Shown here one piece after another: positions 19,448-27,877 of a stretch of DNA of 64,000 bases. This DNA comes from Parasphingorhabdus sp. (GTDB lineage: Bacteria > Pseudomonadota > Alphaproteobacteria > Sphingomonadales > Sphingomonadaceae). A model generated the notes under the pieces. It ran no database searches. It was given only the letters and a program-made list of their open reading frames with translations, and was not told the origin of the DNA. The stretch is taken from assembly GCA_030373505.1 (NCBI GenBank), contig JAUCYS010000003.1, positions 148,040 through 212,039 on the forward strand, read 5' to 3'. Each line of letters starts with the position of its first letter. The first letter of the stretch is position 1. The translations under genes and the position numbers were made by a program.

Positions 19448-20393
19448 ACCACAATTTGATCTGGCCTAGCCACGAAGACAGCAGGGCAAGTTTGTCCCGA
19501 TAGATGTCTGTGGCCCTTTCTGTTGTGGTCTCGACAAATTGAATTCGTGAACCCGGCGCCAGCTGCCCGATCAGATGCCGGTCAGCGCGGATGACCTGTG
19601 CGATCCGTGGATAGCCTCCGGTAGTCTGGGCATCGGGACCAAGCAGATAGGGCTGGCCGCTAGGCGGTAGCTGGATGGTTCCCGGGAAAACCGCAGCGCT
19701 TGGCATGTCCGATGACTGGCCCCCGCGGAGCAGCGCGCCCTCGAGCGCGATACCCATCCGGCTGGCTCTCGCTCCGACCGCATAGGGGCGCAGACAGAGG
19801 TTTTTCAATATTTCTTCGCTCGCTTTGCCCGCTTCCGGACCAGGTGTGATCCGCAGTACATGGTCATCGCTATAATGCGGTCGCAAATTGGATGGCGTGC
19901 TCCGGGCGACATTTGGGGCAAGCGAAGTTCGGGAAAGGGGGATGATATCACCATTCCTGAGCGCCCGGCCATGAAAACCGCCCAGTCCCGCAGCGAGATA
20001 GGTCGACTGGCCGCCGAGCAGGCTTTCGGCCTCGAGGTCCGCCGACAGGGCCAGATAGGTTCGGCATCCGGTACGGCCTGGCCCGATATCAAGCATGTCT
20101 CCTGCCGCGAACGTCAGCGTTTCATGCCGGGGCCGGTCCTTACCGTTGATCCGGATATATTCCGCGGGTCCAACCAAGCCAATCGAGCAGGGGGTGCTGA
20201 ACCGGAAAGTCGCCTTGGTAAGTGTGATTTCTACGGCGACGGCCCCTTGCGGCTTGCCGACGAGGAAATTTGCCAGTGCCAGAGACAGGCAATCGGCTGC
20301 ACCGGCTGCGGGCATGCCCAGATGACGGTGCCCGGTAAAGGGCGCGCCCTGCAGAGTCGTTTGCAAACCGGCATTCAGGATTTCCATGCTCAC
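19446..20393 (-). CDS. pxpC: 5-oxoprolinase subunit C (biotin-dependent carboxyltransferase-like, KipA family)
   Basis: PxpC works with PxpA and PxpB to hydrolyse 5-oxoproline (pyroglutamate) to glutamate with ATP. The 315 residues carry the AHS2 domain: GHRHLGMPAAGAADCLSLALAN at the N-terminus and the late SRMGIALEGALLRGGQSSDM segment resemble the allophanate hydrolase C-terminal half. The start overlaps the pxpB stop by 4 bases (ATGA). It is the last gene of a minus-strand cluster, with a terminator hairpin just beyond its stop. Confidence 0.9.
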   Translation of the reverse strand: MSMEILNAGLQTTLQGAPFTGHRHLGMPAAGAADCLSLALANFLVGKPQGAVAVEITLTKATFRFSTPCSIGLVGPAEYIRINGKDRPRHETLTFAAGDMLDIGPGRTGCRTYLALSADLEAESLLGGQSTYLAAGLGGFHGRALRNGDIIPLSRTSLAPNVARSTPSNLRPHYSDDHVLRITPGPEAGKASEEILKNLCLRPYAVGARASRMGIALEGALLRGGQSSDMPSAAVFPGTIQLPPSGQPYLLGPDAQTTGGYPRIAQVIRADRHLIGQLAPGSRIQFVETTTERATDIYRDKLALLSSWLGQIKLW

Positions 20394-21061
20394 TGCTGCT
20401 GACCCTGCTGCAAGCGGTCAAAGGCGTGTCTCGAAATGGATTCGAAGCGAACGGTATCTCCTGCCGACAGCAATGCCGGCCGGGGCTTCGCAGGGTCAAA
20501 CAGGCGGAGCGGCGTGCGACCGATAATCGGCCAGCCGCCGGGGCTGTCAAAGGAATAGATGCAGCTTTGCCGCCCAATGATGCCGATAGAGCCGGCCTTC
20601 ACCAATTGTCTCGGACTGACCAGCCGTCCGATGTCTGCAATCTCCTCGCTGCTCTCAAGATATGCAAATCCGGGCATGAATCCCAGCATCGCCACGCGAT
20701 GGGCCTGGGCGGTGTGCCAGGATGGCACTGAAATGGGCGGGATACCAAGCTTTTCCGCAACATATTTCATATCTGGTGCCAGATTATCTTCGTAGCATAC
20801 GGGGATAACGACAATATTCTCAGATTCTTTCAATCTCGGGGGCTTGCCAGCCAATCGATCGCGCAGCGATTCGGCAGCATCGTCGGGTGAAATCAGGGCA
20901 GGGTCAAACTGGACCGCAATGCTGTCGAGGCCGGGTACAATCTCCGTCCAGTGGTCGCCTGCGGTCAGGGCGGTTTGCACCGCTGGCACCATTTTGCGGT
21001 CAGGCAATCCGATATGGATCCAGTCGTCGCAGATATGGATAGTTGGATCGGGTTCCGCCAC
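20390..21061 (-). CDS. pxpB: 5-oxoprolinase subunit B (KipI/AHS1 family)
   Basis: This subunit pairs with PxpC. In Bacillus its homologue KipI was first described as a kinase inhibitor. The 223 residues contain an AHS1 domain with VIPVCYEDNLAPDM and AHRVAMLGFMPGFAYLE, plus the late DSPGGWPIIGRTPLRLFD motif. Its first base is the last base of the pxpA stop (TGATG) and its stop overlaps pxpC, so the three subunits are translated as one coupled set. Confidence 0.92.
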   Translation of the reverse strand: MAEPDPTIHICDDWIHIGLPDRKMVPAVQTALTAGDHWTEIVPGLDSIAVQFDPALISPDDAAESLRDRLAGKPPRLKESENIVVIPVCYEDNLAPDMKYVAEKLGIPPISVPSWHTAQAHRVAMLGFMPGFAYLESSEEIADIGRLVSPRQLVKAGSIGIIGRQSCIYSFDSPGGWPIIGRTPLRLFDPAKPRPALLSAGDTVRFESISRHAFDRLQQGQQQ

Positions 21062-21816
21062 TATCCGACCGAGCTTATGGCTATCCCGGCCTTTTCCAGT
21101 GCCAGGCGCATTTTTCTGGCGGTGTCGAGCGCGCCGTCGCTATCCGAATGGAGGCAGAGGGTGTGTGCCTCGACCTGCAGGATCGTGCCGTCCTGCGCCG
21201 TCAGCGCTCCCCCCTTTGCCAGCGTCAGCCCCTGAACAATGCGGTCGTTCTCGTCCTCGATCACGGCGCCCTCTTCGCTGCGGGGCACCAGTCGGCCGCT
21301 GGTGGTATAGCGCCGGTCGATAAAGGCCTCGGCGATGAAGCGAATATTGCGTTCCGCAGCCTTTTTCTGGATCAGGGATTCCGGCATGCTCACCAGCGCG
21401 AGACCCGCCTGCGCGGCCATGTCGACCAGCAGGCCGGCCAGGGCCGGATCATCCTGAGCATCGTTGTACAGAGCTCCATGCGGCTTGAGATGGATGAGCG
21501 GCACGCCGAGCTGGGCCGCTATGTTGCTGATGTCCTGCAGCTGGGAGGTTAAACATGCTTCCAGTTCTTCCAGTGATATATCCATCGACCGGCGTCCGAA
21601 ACCGCTGCGATCCGGGTAGGAGGGGTGGGCGCCGGGCGCAATCTGCCTGGTCCTTGCGGCCGTCAGCATGGTCCGCATCGACTCCGGGGAACCGGCATGG
21701 CCGCCGCAGGCGATATTGCAGCTCGAAACGATATCCATGATCGCGATGTCGCGCGCTGCTGCTTCCGGGCTTTCGTCCTCGCCCAGGTCGGCATTGAGAT
21801 CGATTGTCGAAGTCAT
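21061..21816 (-). CDS. pxpA: 5-oxoprolinase subunit A (LamB/YcsF family)
   Basis: This is the hydrolytic subunit of prokaryotic 5-oxoprolinase, with a polysaccharide-deacetylase-like barrel fold. The 251 residues show DLNADLGEDE at the N-terminus, NIACGGHAGSPESM, GAHPSYPDRSGFGRR and LKPHGALYND, all family hallmarks. The usual DLNCDLGE cysteine is alanine here, and the HAGD motif reads HAGS. Both are tolerated changes outside the catalytic acidic residues, as far as I can judge. The start overlaps the stop of the NRAMP gene by 4 bases. Confidence 0.92.
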   Translation of the reverse strand: MTSTIDLNADLGEDESPEAAARDIAIMDIVSSCNIACGGHAGSPESMRTMLTAARTRQIAPGAHPSYPDRSGFGRRSMDISLEELEACLTSQLQDISNIAAQLGVPLIHLKPHGALYNDAQDDPALAGLLVDMAAQAGLALVSMPESLIQKKAAERNIRFIAEAFIDRRYTTSGRLVPRSEEGAVIEDENDRIVQGLTLAKGGALTAQDGTILQVEAHTLCLHSDSDGALDTARKMRLALEKAGIAISSVG

Positions 21817-23024
21817 GGCCAGAAGCCTAGCGCACGGGCGATCAAACGGAAACCCAGCGCGCAGGTGACCAGCAGGATTATCCCGCCGAGAATATTGGCT
21901 CCGAGCCCGTTGGCATGTTGTCCCAGCAGCTGCTTGTTGTTCGCCAGCCTGATCAGAAAAATCGCCACGATCGGCAACAGCAATCCATTGGCAATCTGGG
22001 CAATGAAAATCAGTTCGACCGGCCGATAGCCGATCAGCGACGCAAATGTGCCCGTAGCGATCACAATCAGCGCGCCGATTTGGAATGGCCTGCGCGAGCC
22101 GGAAGTCTTGAAAATTTCCTGCACGATATAGCCGGTGGCGAGGGGCGCGGTAATGGCGGAGGTCAGGCCTGCGGCAAACAGTCCGGCACCAAGCGTAACC
22201 GTGGCCAGGCTGCCGAACAGAGGGGTGAGCTGCTGTGCCATATCAACCGCATTTTCGATCGTCTTGCCGCTGCCGAACAGGCTGGCCGCAGCAGTCGCCA
22301 ATATCGTCATCGACACCAGGCCGCCAATGCCGATCGAAATGCTGTTGTCCAGCTGGGCTTCGGGCAGCTGTTCTGTGTCCCAGCGCTCGCGCACGCTCGC
22401 AGCGTGGAGAAACAGGTTATAAGGGACGATCGTGGTCCCGATCAGCGCGATCGCGGTCATCAGGCCCCCGTCGGGGATGCGGGGAACAAAGCCTTGCAAT
22501 AGCGCTCCAAGATCCGGTCGGATCAGTATGAAGGTCAGGATAAAGGCCGCGCTCATCAGCAGTACCAGCAGGATCAGAATATTCTCGATCCATTTCGGCT
22601 TCGAAAAGACCAGCATAGCCGAAGCGAACAGGGCGATGGTGATGATCACCGGGGCGGTACCAAAGGCCAATGACCCGCCGTTTATGGCTTCCAGACCAAG
22701 CGCGGCACCGGACATATTGCCTGCCTCATAGGCAGCATTGCCCAGTACCAGAGCGGAGATCAGCAGCAGCGCTGCCAGCGCGCGGAAGAGGGGGGAAGCG
22801 ATCGTCGCCAGCATCGCTTCTGCCAGGCCAAGCCGGGTTACCAGCGCGATGCGCACGGCAAAGGACTGCAGAATGACGGTGGTCAGCGTAGCAAACAGCA
22901 GCGCCCAAAGCAGCGCAAAGCCGAAATTGGCGCCAGCAAGCGTACAGGCCGTCACGGTTCCCGGACCGATGAAGGCGGCCGAGACCATCATGCCGGGGCC
23001 GGGGCGATAGCGAAGCAGGTTCAT
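21813..23024 (-). CDS. NRAMP family metal-ion transporter
   Basis: This is a predicted proton-coupled Mn2+/Fe2+ symporter or a divergent YcsG-type member. The 403 residues contain about 11 hydrophobic helices. The first helix carries the sequence FIGPGTVTACTLAGANFG, where canonical metal transporters have DPGN. The Asp and Asn metal ligands are thus not obvious, and the transported solute may not be a metal. Coupling to pxpA (4-base overlap) parallels Bacillus ycsG-ycsF. The second half has SAITAPLATGYI in place of the canonical MPH motif. Transport of pyroglutamate or a counter-ion is therefore possible. Confidence 0.85.
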   Translation of the reverse strand: MNLLRYRPGPGMMVSAAFIGPGTVTACTLAGANFGFALLWALLFATLTTVILQSFAVRIALVTRLGLAEAMLATIASPLFRALAALLLISALVLGNAAYEAGNMSGAALGLEAINGGSLAFGTAPVIITIALFASAMLVFSKPKWIENILILLVLLMSAAFILTFILIRPDLGALLQGFVPRIPDGGLMTAIALIGTTIVPYNLFLHAASVRERWDTEQLPEAQLDNSISIGIGGLVSMTILATAAASLFGSGKTIENAVDMAQQLTPLFGSLATVTLGAGLFAAGLTSAITAPLATGYIVQEIFKTSGSRRPFQIGALIVIATGTFASLIGYRPVELIFIAQIANGLLLPIVAIFLIRLANNKQLLGQHANGLGANILGGIILLVTCALGFRLIARALGFWP

Positions 23025-23043
23025 TATGTTCGGGGCAATCGGT

Positions 23044-23697
23044 TCATCCGTTCCACGGCCAGGGCTTCTCGCGATACCATTTGGTGATCACATATTTCGT
23101 TCCTTTGCGCACCTTCATGCCGTGGTGCAGGGTCCAGTTGTTGACCGATTCGTCGGGGTTGCGGTTGTTCCAGCACAGCATTGTCCCGGTCTCCGGCGTA
23201 AAGCTCTTCTTGAAATGGGTGAAGCGGGTGGCGCCGCCTGCGTCCGGTTCATTGAGATAGATCATGAAGGTCCAGGTCCGCTGTCCGGAGACGGAACAAT
23301 ATTTCCGGAAATCCTGGCCATGCGGATCGAAGAAGTCCGTGTGCGCCTTGAACTCCTGACCAACGGCATAGCGCTGTCCCTGCAGGGGTTCGCCAAATTG
23401 CGCGTCGATATCGGCAAAGCCGCAAATTTTCCCGTCAATTTCGGCAACAAAGGGATCAGAATGGTCGAGATCGCACGTCTCGCTGGTCCGAAAATAGTCG
23501 TCGCCATTGGGATCCGCAATGTCCGACGGCCGCCGTTTCTGGTCGATCATCGTGACCAGCTTGCTGCATTCGTCGGCGTTGAGAAAATTCCTGACAATGC
23601 ACAATTCTATTTCCTTGCGCGGAAAGCGCTGCACCTTGCCCAGTGCAACCAGATAGTCAGCCGATGTATTATTGGCTTCTGTCATATGAACGTCCAA
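23044..23697 (-). CDS. 2OG-Fe(II) oxygenase (prolyl 4-hydroxylase-like)
   Basis: This is a predicted dioxygenase using 2-oxoglutarate, Fe2+ and O2 to hydroxylate a protein or peptide side chain. The 217 residues contain the facial triad in HTDFFD (His and Asp) and a distal His in NNWTLHHGMKV, followed by the K/R that binds 2-oxoglutarate (KYVITKWYRE). An initiation at the fifth codon (ATG in MDVHMTEAN) is also possible. It is 19 bases upstream of the NRAMP gene on the same strand and may head the five-gene cluster. The substrate is unknown; small bacterial P4Hs of this type can act on EF-Tu. Confidence 0.85.
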   Translation of the reverse strand: MDVHMTEANNTSADYLVALGKVQRFPRKEIELCIVRNFLNADECSKLVTMIDQKRRPSDIADPNGDDYFRTSETCDLDHSDPFVAEIDGKICGFADIDAQFGEPLQGQRYAVGQEFKAHTDFFDPHGQDFRKYCSVSGQRTWTFMIYLNEPDAGGATRFTHFKKSFTPETGTMLCWNNRNPDESVNNWTLHHGMKVRKGTKYVITKWYREKPWPWNG

Positions 23698-23792
23698 AAC
23701 TGTCCCTAACTACCCGGCATCACGATAAATGAATCCCCGTTGATCGCAACCGCTCTTTGCGGCTTTGAACAATCTGAATATAAGCGAGGTCG

Positions 23793-24407
23793 ATGGAAAA
23801 ATTGGCAACCATGCCCGGCAACCCCAATGGCTTCACTCTCGTCGAGATGATGGTGGCGCTGTTCATTTTCTCGATGTTGTCGGTCGCCGGCGTCATCATG
23901 CTCCGGACCGCTGTCGATGGCGACGAAATAACCGCGAAAAATCTTGGCCAGATGGCGGAAATGCAGCGCTTTGTATCGTTGATGGAGGCCGACCTGAGCC
24001 AGGCATTGCCGAGGGCGTCCCGGGACGAGAGCGGGGACAGAGTAGCCGCTTTTTCAAGCGAGACAGGCGGGCCGGAGGCGGCTTTCCTGAAATTCACGCG
24101 CGGCGGGCAAAGCAATATCAACGGCGAGGCCCGGTCCAATCTGGAACGGGTGGAATATCGGCTGACGGACGGCAATCTCGAGCGATGGCGTTACCGGATG
24201 ACCGATGGCGGCTCGATCGATCAGCCGGCAGTCCTGATCTCGAACATTGACTCGCTGGAAGTGCGTTTTCGCGACAAGCGCGGGCTGTGGTCGAGCAGAT
24301 GGGAGACCGAGCGACTGGCAGACATGCCGCGTGCCGTCGAAATAGAATTTGAGCAGGCAGGGCGCCGCTACCGGCACCTGTTTCTGGTCGGGACGGGCTA
24401 TTTGTGA
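23793..24407 (+). CDS. gspJ: type II secretion system minor pseudopilin GspJ
   Basis: This is a minor pseudopilin at the tip of the T2SS pseudopilus. The 204 residues have a short leader, the prepilin-peptidase site NGFTLVEMMVALFIFS (cleavage after Gly, Glu at +5), one N-terminal hydrophobic helix and a globular domain ending in RHLFLVGTGYL. The start could be ATG 23793 or the downstream ATG at 23811. The stop overlaps the gspK start (GTGA). No gspG, H or I lies upstream and no prepilin peptidase is in the window. Confidence 0.88.
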   Translation: MEKLATMPGNPNGFTLVEMMVALFIFSMLSVAGVIMLRTAVDGDEITAKNLGQMAEMQRFVSLMEADLSQALPRASRDESGDRVAAFSSETGGPEAAFLKFTRGGQSNINGEARSNLERVEYRLTDGNLERWRYRMTDGGSIDQPAVLISNIDSLEVRFRDKRGLWSSRWETERLADMPRAVEIEFEQAGRRYRHLFLVGTGYL

Positions 24408-25399
24408 ACCCGCTGCAGCAAAAAGGAACTGAAAAGGAACGCGGCGCTGCGCTGCTGACGGTGTTGTTGCTGGTCGCGGTAATTGCAATCCTGGCAGCGC
24501 ATGGCATCGACCGGCTGGCCGGCGCGACCAAGCTCGCCTCCAACGCGCGCGAATTGTCGCAGGCCAAGGCCTATCTGATTGCGGCCGAATCGATCGGCAT
24601 GGAATCGGCCGAGCAGATTGTAGCCGCGTCGCCGGGACGGACGATCAATGTGGGCGGCTGGAATGGTGCGGAGCAGAAATTTCCCGTGCCGGGAGGAATT
24701 ATCGCCGCCACGCTTGCCGACGGAGGCAATTGCTTCAATATCAACAGCTTGGTCACCCAGCAGGAAGACAGGCTGTCGGTGCGACCGGAAGGGCTTGCGC
24801 AATTTTCGCGGCTGATGGTAATGCTGGGCATATTGGACGGAGACGCCGCCGACATCGCGGAATCGGTTGCGGACTGGATCGACAGTGACACCATTGCATC
24901 CCCTCGCGGGGCAGAGGATCAATATTATCTGCAGCAGGACAATCCCTATCGCACCGCCAATGCCCTGATCGTCGATGTCAGCGAATTGCGGACCGTGAAG
25001 GGCGTGACGGATGACGTTTTTGTCCGCCTCGCTCCCTGGGTCTGCGCCCTGCCAAGCACCGATCTCTCGCCCATCAATATCAATACGCTGCGACCGGAGC
25101 AGGCGATTCTGCTGGCGATGCTCGGTGCACTACCTTCGGATCTCACGCCAGCGCGTCAATTTCTCGGCCGGCGGCCGGAACTGGGATATGCCAGCCTGAA
25201 TGATTTCTGGGAGCAATCCTATCCCGCCAGTCTGGGGGCCTCGCCGGAAGTCCAAAGTCAGGTCAAGCTGACGACGCGCTGGTTCCGCGTCGACTTGGCG
25301 GTGGAGATGCAAAGCGCGCTGGTCGAGGAGCGAGCGCTGATTGACGCCGCCCGGCAACCGGCCCGGTTGGTTCATCGGCAGAGGGGTGATGCGTTTTAA
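24404..25399 (+). CDS. gspK: type II secretion system minor pseudopilin GspK
   Basis: This is a large minor pseudopilin that caps the tip complex with GspI and GspJ. The 331 residues begin with a GTG overlapping the gspJ stop. The N-terminal RGAALLTVLLLVAVIAILAA helix lacks Glu at +5, a known feature of GspK. The body contains DGGNCFNINSLVTQQ and LSPININTLRPEQAILLAML (helix-hairpin-like SAM domains). gspL, gspM and gspN would be expected after it in a full operon, but tRNA-His follows after 89 bases. Confidence 0.9.
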   Translation: MNPLQQKGTEKERGAALLTVLLLVAVIAILAAHGIDRLAGATKLASNARELSQAKAYLIAAESIGMESAEQIVAASPGRTINVGGWNGAEQKFPVPGGIIAATLADGGNCFNINSLVTQQEDRLSVRPEGLAQFSRLMVMLGILDGDAADIAESVADWIDSDTIASPRGAEDQYYLQQDNPYRTANALIVDVSELRTVKGVTDDVFVRLAPWVCALPSTDLSPININTLRPEQAILLAMLGALPSDLTPARQFLGRRPELGYASLNDFWEQSYPASLGASPEVQSQVKLTTRWFRVDLAVEMQSALVEERALIDAARQPARLVHRQRGDAF

Positions 25400-25488
25400 T
25401 TCCGATTTGCCCCGCTAAATACTTGACGATTGCCACTCGCTGTCCCTATGCACCGCGGCGCAATGCGGCTTTATAGCGCGTGGCCTGT

Positions 25489-25566
25489 GGCGATCGTAGC
25501 TCAGTTGGTTAGAGCGCCGGTTTGTGGTACCGGAGGTCGGGGGTTCAAGACCCCTCGATCGCCCCA
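25489..25566 (+). tRNA. tRNA-His (GTG anticodon)
   Basis: The cloverleaf folds fully. The acceptor GCGATCG pairs with CGATCGC, with an extra genome-encoded G at position -1 (25489) facing C73, the identity element of tRNA-His. The D arm is AGCTCAGTTGGTTAGAGC. The anticodon stem CCGGT/ACCGG has the loop TTGTGGT (anticodon GTG). The T arm is GGGGG-TTCAAGA-CCCCT. The 3' CCA is encoded. A run of seven T follows at 25567-25573, consistent with a terminator-like end. Confidence 0.96.
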
Positions 25567-25639
25567 TTTTTTTCTCCTGAGCAGCTGCCGAAGCACAAGG
25601 TCACCACCACCTGGCTGTGCCGGAAAATCTTTCTTTATT

Positions 25640-25675
25640 TGTAATTTAATTACAGCTATGAGATTTTTAATTACA
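25640..25675. promoter_or_regulatory. Lrp/AsnC-like operator pair upstream of the amino-acid dehydrogenase
   Basis: A perfect 15-base palindrome, TGTAATT-T-AATTACA, spans 25640-25654. The 10-base half TTTAATTACA recurs at 25666-25675, exactly 21 bases (two helical turns) further on. Both lie 23-58 bases before the dehydrogenase start, where an Lrp-family regulator could bind. No regulator gene is adjacent. Confidence 0.5.
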
Positions 25676-25697
25676 CCAACCTGTCAGGAAACACAGT

Positions 25698-26747
25698 ATG
25701 AGCGCGATGTGGGATTTGCCGGATTTTGACGACCATGAAGCGGTCCATTTTTTCCATGATATCGAGACCGGGCTCAGCGCAATCATCGCGCTGCACAGCA
25801 CGCATCTGGGCCCCGGTGCCGGCGGAACCCGGTTCTGGCATTACGAGAATCGCGAAACCGCAGTGACCGACGCGCTGCGCCTGTCGCGTGGCATGAGTTT
25901 CAAGAATGCGATGGCTGGCCTGCCACTGGGTGGTGGCAAGGCGGTGATTCTTGCTGACCGCAATCGCACCAAAACGCCGGAGATGCTTGCCGCGTTCGGA
26001 CGCATGATCGAGTCGCTTGGCGGGAAATATATCACTGCAGAAGACGTGGGAATCACTGCTGCAGACATGGTCGCCTTGACCAAGGAGACCAAATATGTCT
26101 CCGGTCTGCCCGTCAGCAAAAGCGGCGAGGCCGGCGGCGATCCGGGTCCGTTTACCGCCATGGGCGTATATCTGGGAGTCAAGGCAGCGGTTGCGCACAA
26201 GCTTGGGCGTGACTCTATGGAAGGCGTTCATGTCGCGATCCAGGGTGTGGGCAGCGTTGGCGGCGGTCTTGCCCGTCTGCTCGCCAAGGATGGCGCCAGA
26301 CTGAGCATTGCCGATATCAACAAGGAACATGCTGCTGCCCTGGGCGAGGAAATCGGAGCGACGGTTGTCGGGCTCGACGAAGTCATGCGGATCGAAGCAG
26401 ATGTGTTCAGCCCCAATGCCCTGGGCGCGATACTGGACAAGGTCTCGATCGCTCATCTCAATGTGCCGATCGTTGCGGGTGGTGCCAATAATCAGCTGGC
26501 GACACCCGAAGACGGACAGCGGATATTTGACCGCAATATCCTCTTTGCTCCGGATTATGTGATCAATTCGGGCGGTATCATCAGCGTTGGCCTGGAATAT
26601 CTCGGCGATGGCGATGTCAGCGAAGTCAATCGCCGTGTAGCGATGATTCCCGAAAGACTGACCGAGATATGGGCACGCAGTGCCGCGCAGAACCTGCCCG
26701 ACTCCGATGTCGCGGACAATATGGCCATGGCCTTGATCGGACGATAG
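25698..26747 (+). CDS. Leu/Phe/Val dehydrogenase family protein (probable leucine dehydrogenase)
   Basis: The enzyme reversibly deaminates a branched-chain or aromatic amino acid to the 2-oxoacid with NAD+. The 349 residues carry a Glu/Leu/Phe/Val dehydrogenase catalytic domain with the glycine-rich LPLGGGKAVI motif (lysine that activates the substrate) and LGPGAGGTRFW. The C-terminal Rossmann domain contains GVGSVGGGLARLL. Length is typical of leucine dehydrogenase (about 350). The substrate within the family cannot be fixed by eye. A two-site operator-like sequence precedes the gene. It stands alone between tRNA-His and a convergent DUF983 gene. Confidence 0.88.
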   Translation: MSAMWDLPDFDDHEAVHFFHDIETGLSAIIALHSTHLGPGAGGTRFWHYENRETAVTDALRLSRGMSFKNAMAGLPLGGGKAVILADRNRTKTPEMLAAFGRMIESLGGKYITAEDVGITAADMVALTKETKYVSGLPVSKSGEAGGDPGPFTAMGVYLGVKAAVAHKLGRDSMEGVHVAIQGVGSVGGGLARLLAKDGARLSIADINKEHAAALGEEIGATVVGLDEVMRIEADVFSPNALGAILDKVSIAHLNVPIVAGGANNQLATPEDGQRIFDRNILFAPDYVINSGGIISVGLEYLGDGDVSEVNRRVAMIPERLTEIWARSAAQNLPDSDVADNMAMALIGR

Positions 26748-26795
26748 CTGATGCCAGTCGGTGGAGGGGGCTGGCTTTATTCCGGTCCCTTCAGC

Positions 26796-27299
26796 CTATT
26801 TCTTTGCATCGCCCGGCAATAGCAGGCCCTCGGGGCGTGCCGGCTTTTCAAAACCGTTTAATCCCATCCACCATTGCAGGGCTATGATTGCCCCTTTGGC
26901 GGGCTGCAACAACGCGCCGATCAGGATTAGCGACAGGCAAAGCATGATCGCCAGATTCGTCCACATGGAAAAATCGGTTTCATTGACCATGAAGATGATG
27001 ATCGGCGCCATGATATGGCCGGTCAGAATGATCGCCACATAGGCGGGAAAATCATCCGCCTGCTGAGCGGTCCAGTCCTGGCCACATTTTGGGCAATGCG
27101 CGAACGGCTTGAGAAGCCGAGTGAACATGCGGCCTTCACCACAGCTTGGGCATCGACCCCGCAGGCCGCGCGCCGCCGCCTGCCATGCAGTTTGCGGCAA
27201 AGCGGAACGGATGGATTTGTCCGGGTCTTCCGCGCCGGCATGATCGTCGCTGCGCATATCATCAACGATTCTGTCCAGCAGAGTATCAAATCCGGCCAT
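26796..27299 (-). CDS. DUF983 domain-containing membrane protein
   Basis: This 167-residue protein has a four-cysteine zinc-ribbon-like motif near residues 49-75 (CPSCGEGRMF and CPKCGQDWT) followed by two hydrophobic segments (VAIILTGHIMAPIIIFMV and LAIMLCLSLILIGALL). This matches the DUF983 family. Members are frequently near cytochrome oxidase genes in alphaproteobacteria, but no oxidase is visible here. Function is unknown. It is convergent with the dehydrogenase gene. Confidence 0.85.
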   Translation of the reverse strand: MAGFDTLLDRIVDDMRSDDHAGAEDPDKSIRSALPQTAWQAAARGLRGRCPSCGEGRMFTRLLKPFAHCPKCGQDWTAQQADDFPAYVAIILTGHIMAPIIIFMVNETDFSMWTNLAIMLCLSLILIGALLQPAKGAIIALQWWMGLNGFEKPARPEGLLLPGDAKK

Positions 27300-27487
27300 T
27301 CATTTTGTCCTGCTTCTTGTCGTTGAAATACGGGCTGCGTTCATGACAGCGGGCTGCTGATGGTGGACGCGGGATGATCGAGCGAACGCCTGTGACAAAC
27401 CACCACTCCAGGCGTTGCTATCATTGCCGCGGTGAACCTTGTCCGAACATGCGGCAGCCAATCGCCTCGACTGAAAAGCCACTATAC

Positions 27488-27546
27488 AACATTTGAATAA
27501 ATTGTTAATACTGAATTATGATGTTTAATATATCATTGGAGATGTT
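27488..27546. promoter_or_regulatory. AT-rich operator region of the HTH-SulP unit
   Basis: The region is markedly AT-rich compared with its surroundings. It holds an inverted repeat, AACATTT-GAAT-AAATTGTT (27488-27506), and a direct repeat GATGTT at 27520-27525 and 27541-27546, again 21 bases apart. The second copy lies between the GGAG ribosome-binding site and the ATG, so an autorepressor bound there could block both transcription and translation. Confidence 0.35.
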
Positions 27547-27549
27547 AAA

Positions 27550-27864
27550 ATGATCACGTCTCAACAATTGCGGGCGGCGCGCGCCTTGCTCGGCATTGAT
27601 CAGCGACAGCTGGCGGAAATGGCGGGGCTCTCGCTGCCCACGATCCAGCGCATGGAGGCTTCGGACGGACAGGTACGAGGAGTCATTGATACGCTGGTGA
27701 AGATCATCACCGCTCTTGAAGAGAGCGGGATTGAATTGATTGGCGAAAATGCCTCGAGCATCGGTATCGGGCGCGGCGTGCGTTTGCGCGAAACGATGGA
27801 TGGCAGGCCCGCGCGCAACGTCGGGTCGATATTGTTCGACCAGGCGAAGCCGGAGGCCGGATAG
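27550..27864 (+). CDS. XRE-type helix-turn-helix regulator
   Basis: This is a 104-residue DNA-binding protein. Residues about 4-60 form an XRE helix-turn-helix (RAARALLGIDQRQLAEMAGL, then SLPTIQRMEA), followed by a short segment (ITALEESGIELIGENASSIG, then GRGVRLRE) typical of small SulP-linked regulators. A TTGGAG ribosome-binding site lies 8 bases before the ATG. The stop is 13 bases before the likely GTG start of the SulP transporter, so the pair is probably one transcript and the regulator may control the transporter. Confidence 0.85.
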   Translation: MITSQQLRAARALLGIDQRQLAEMAGLSLPTIQRMEASDGQVRGVIDTLVKIITALEESGIELIGENASSIGIGRGVRLRETMDGRPARNVGSILFDQAKPEAG

Positions 27865-27877
27865 CGAGCTCCGCCCC

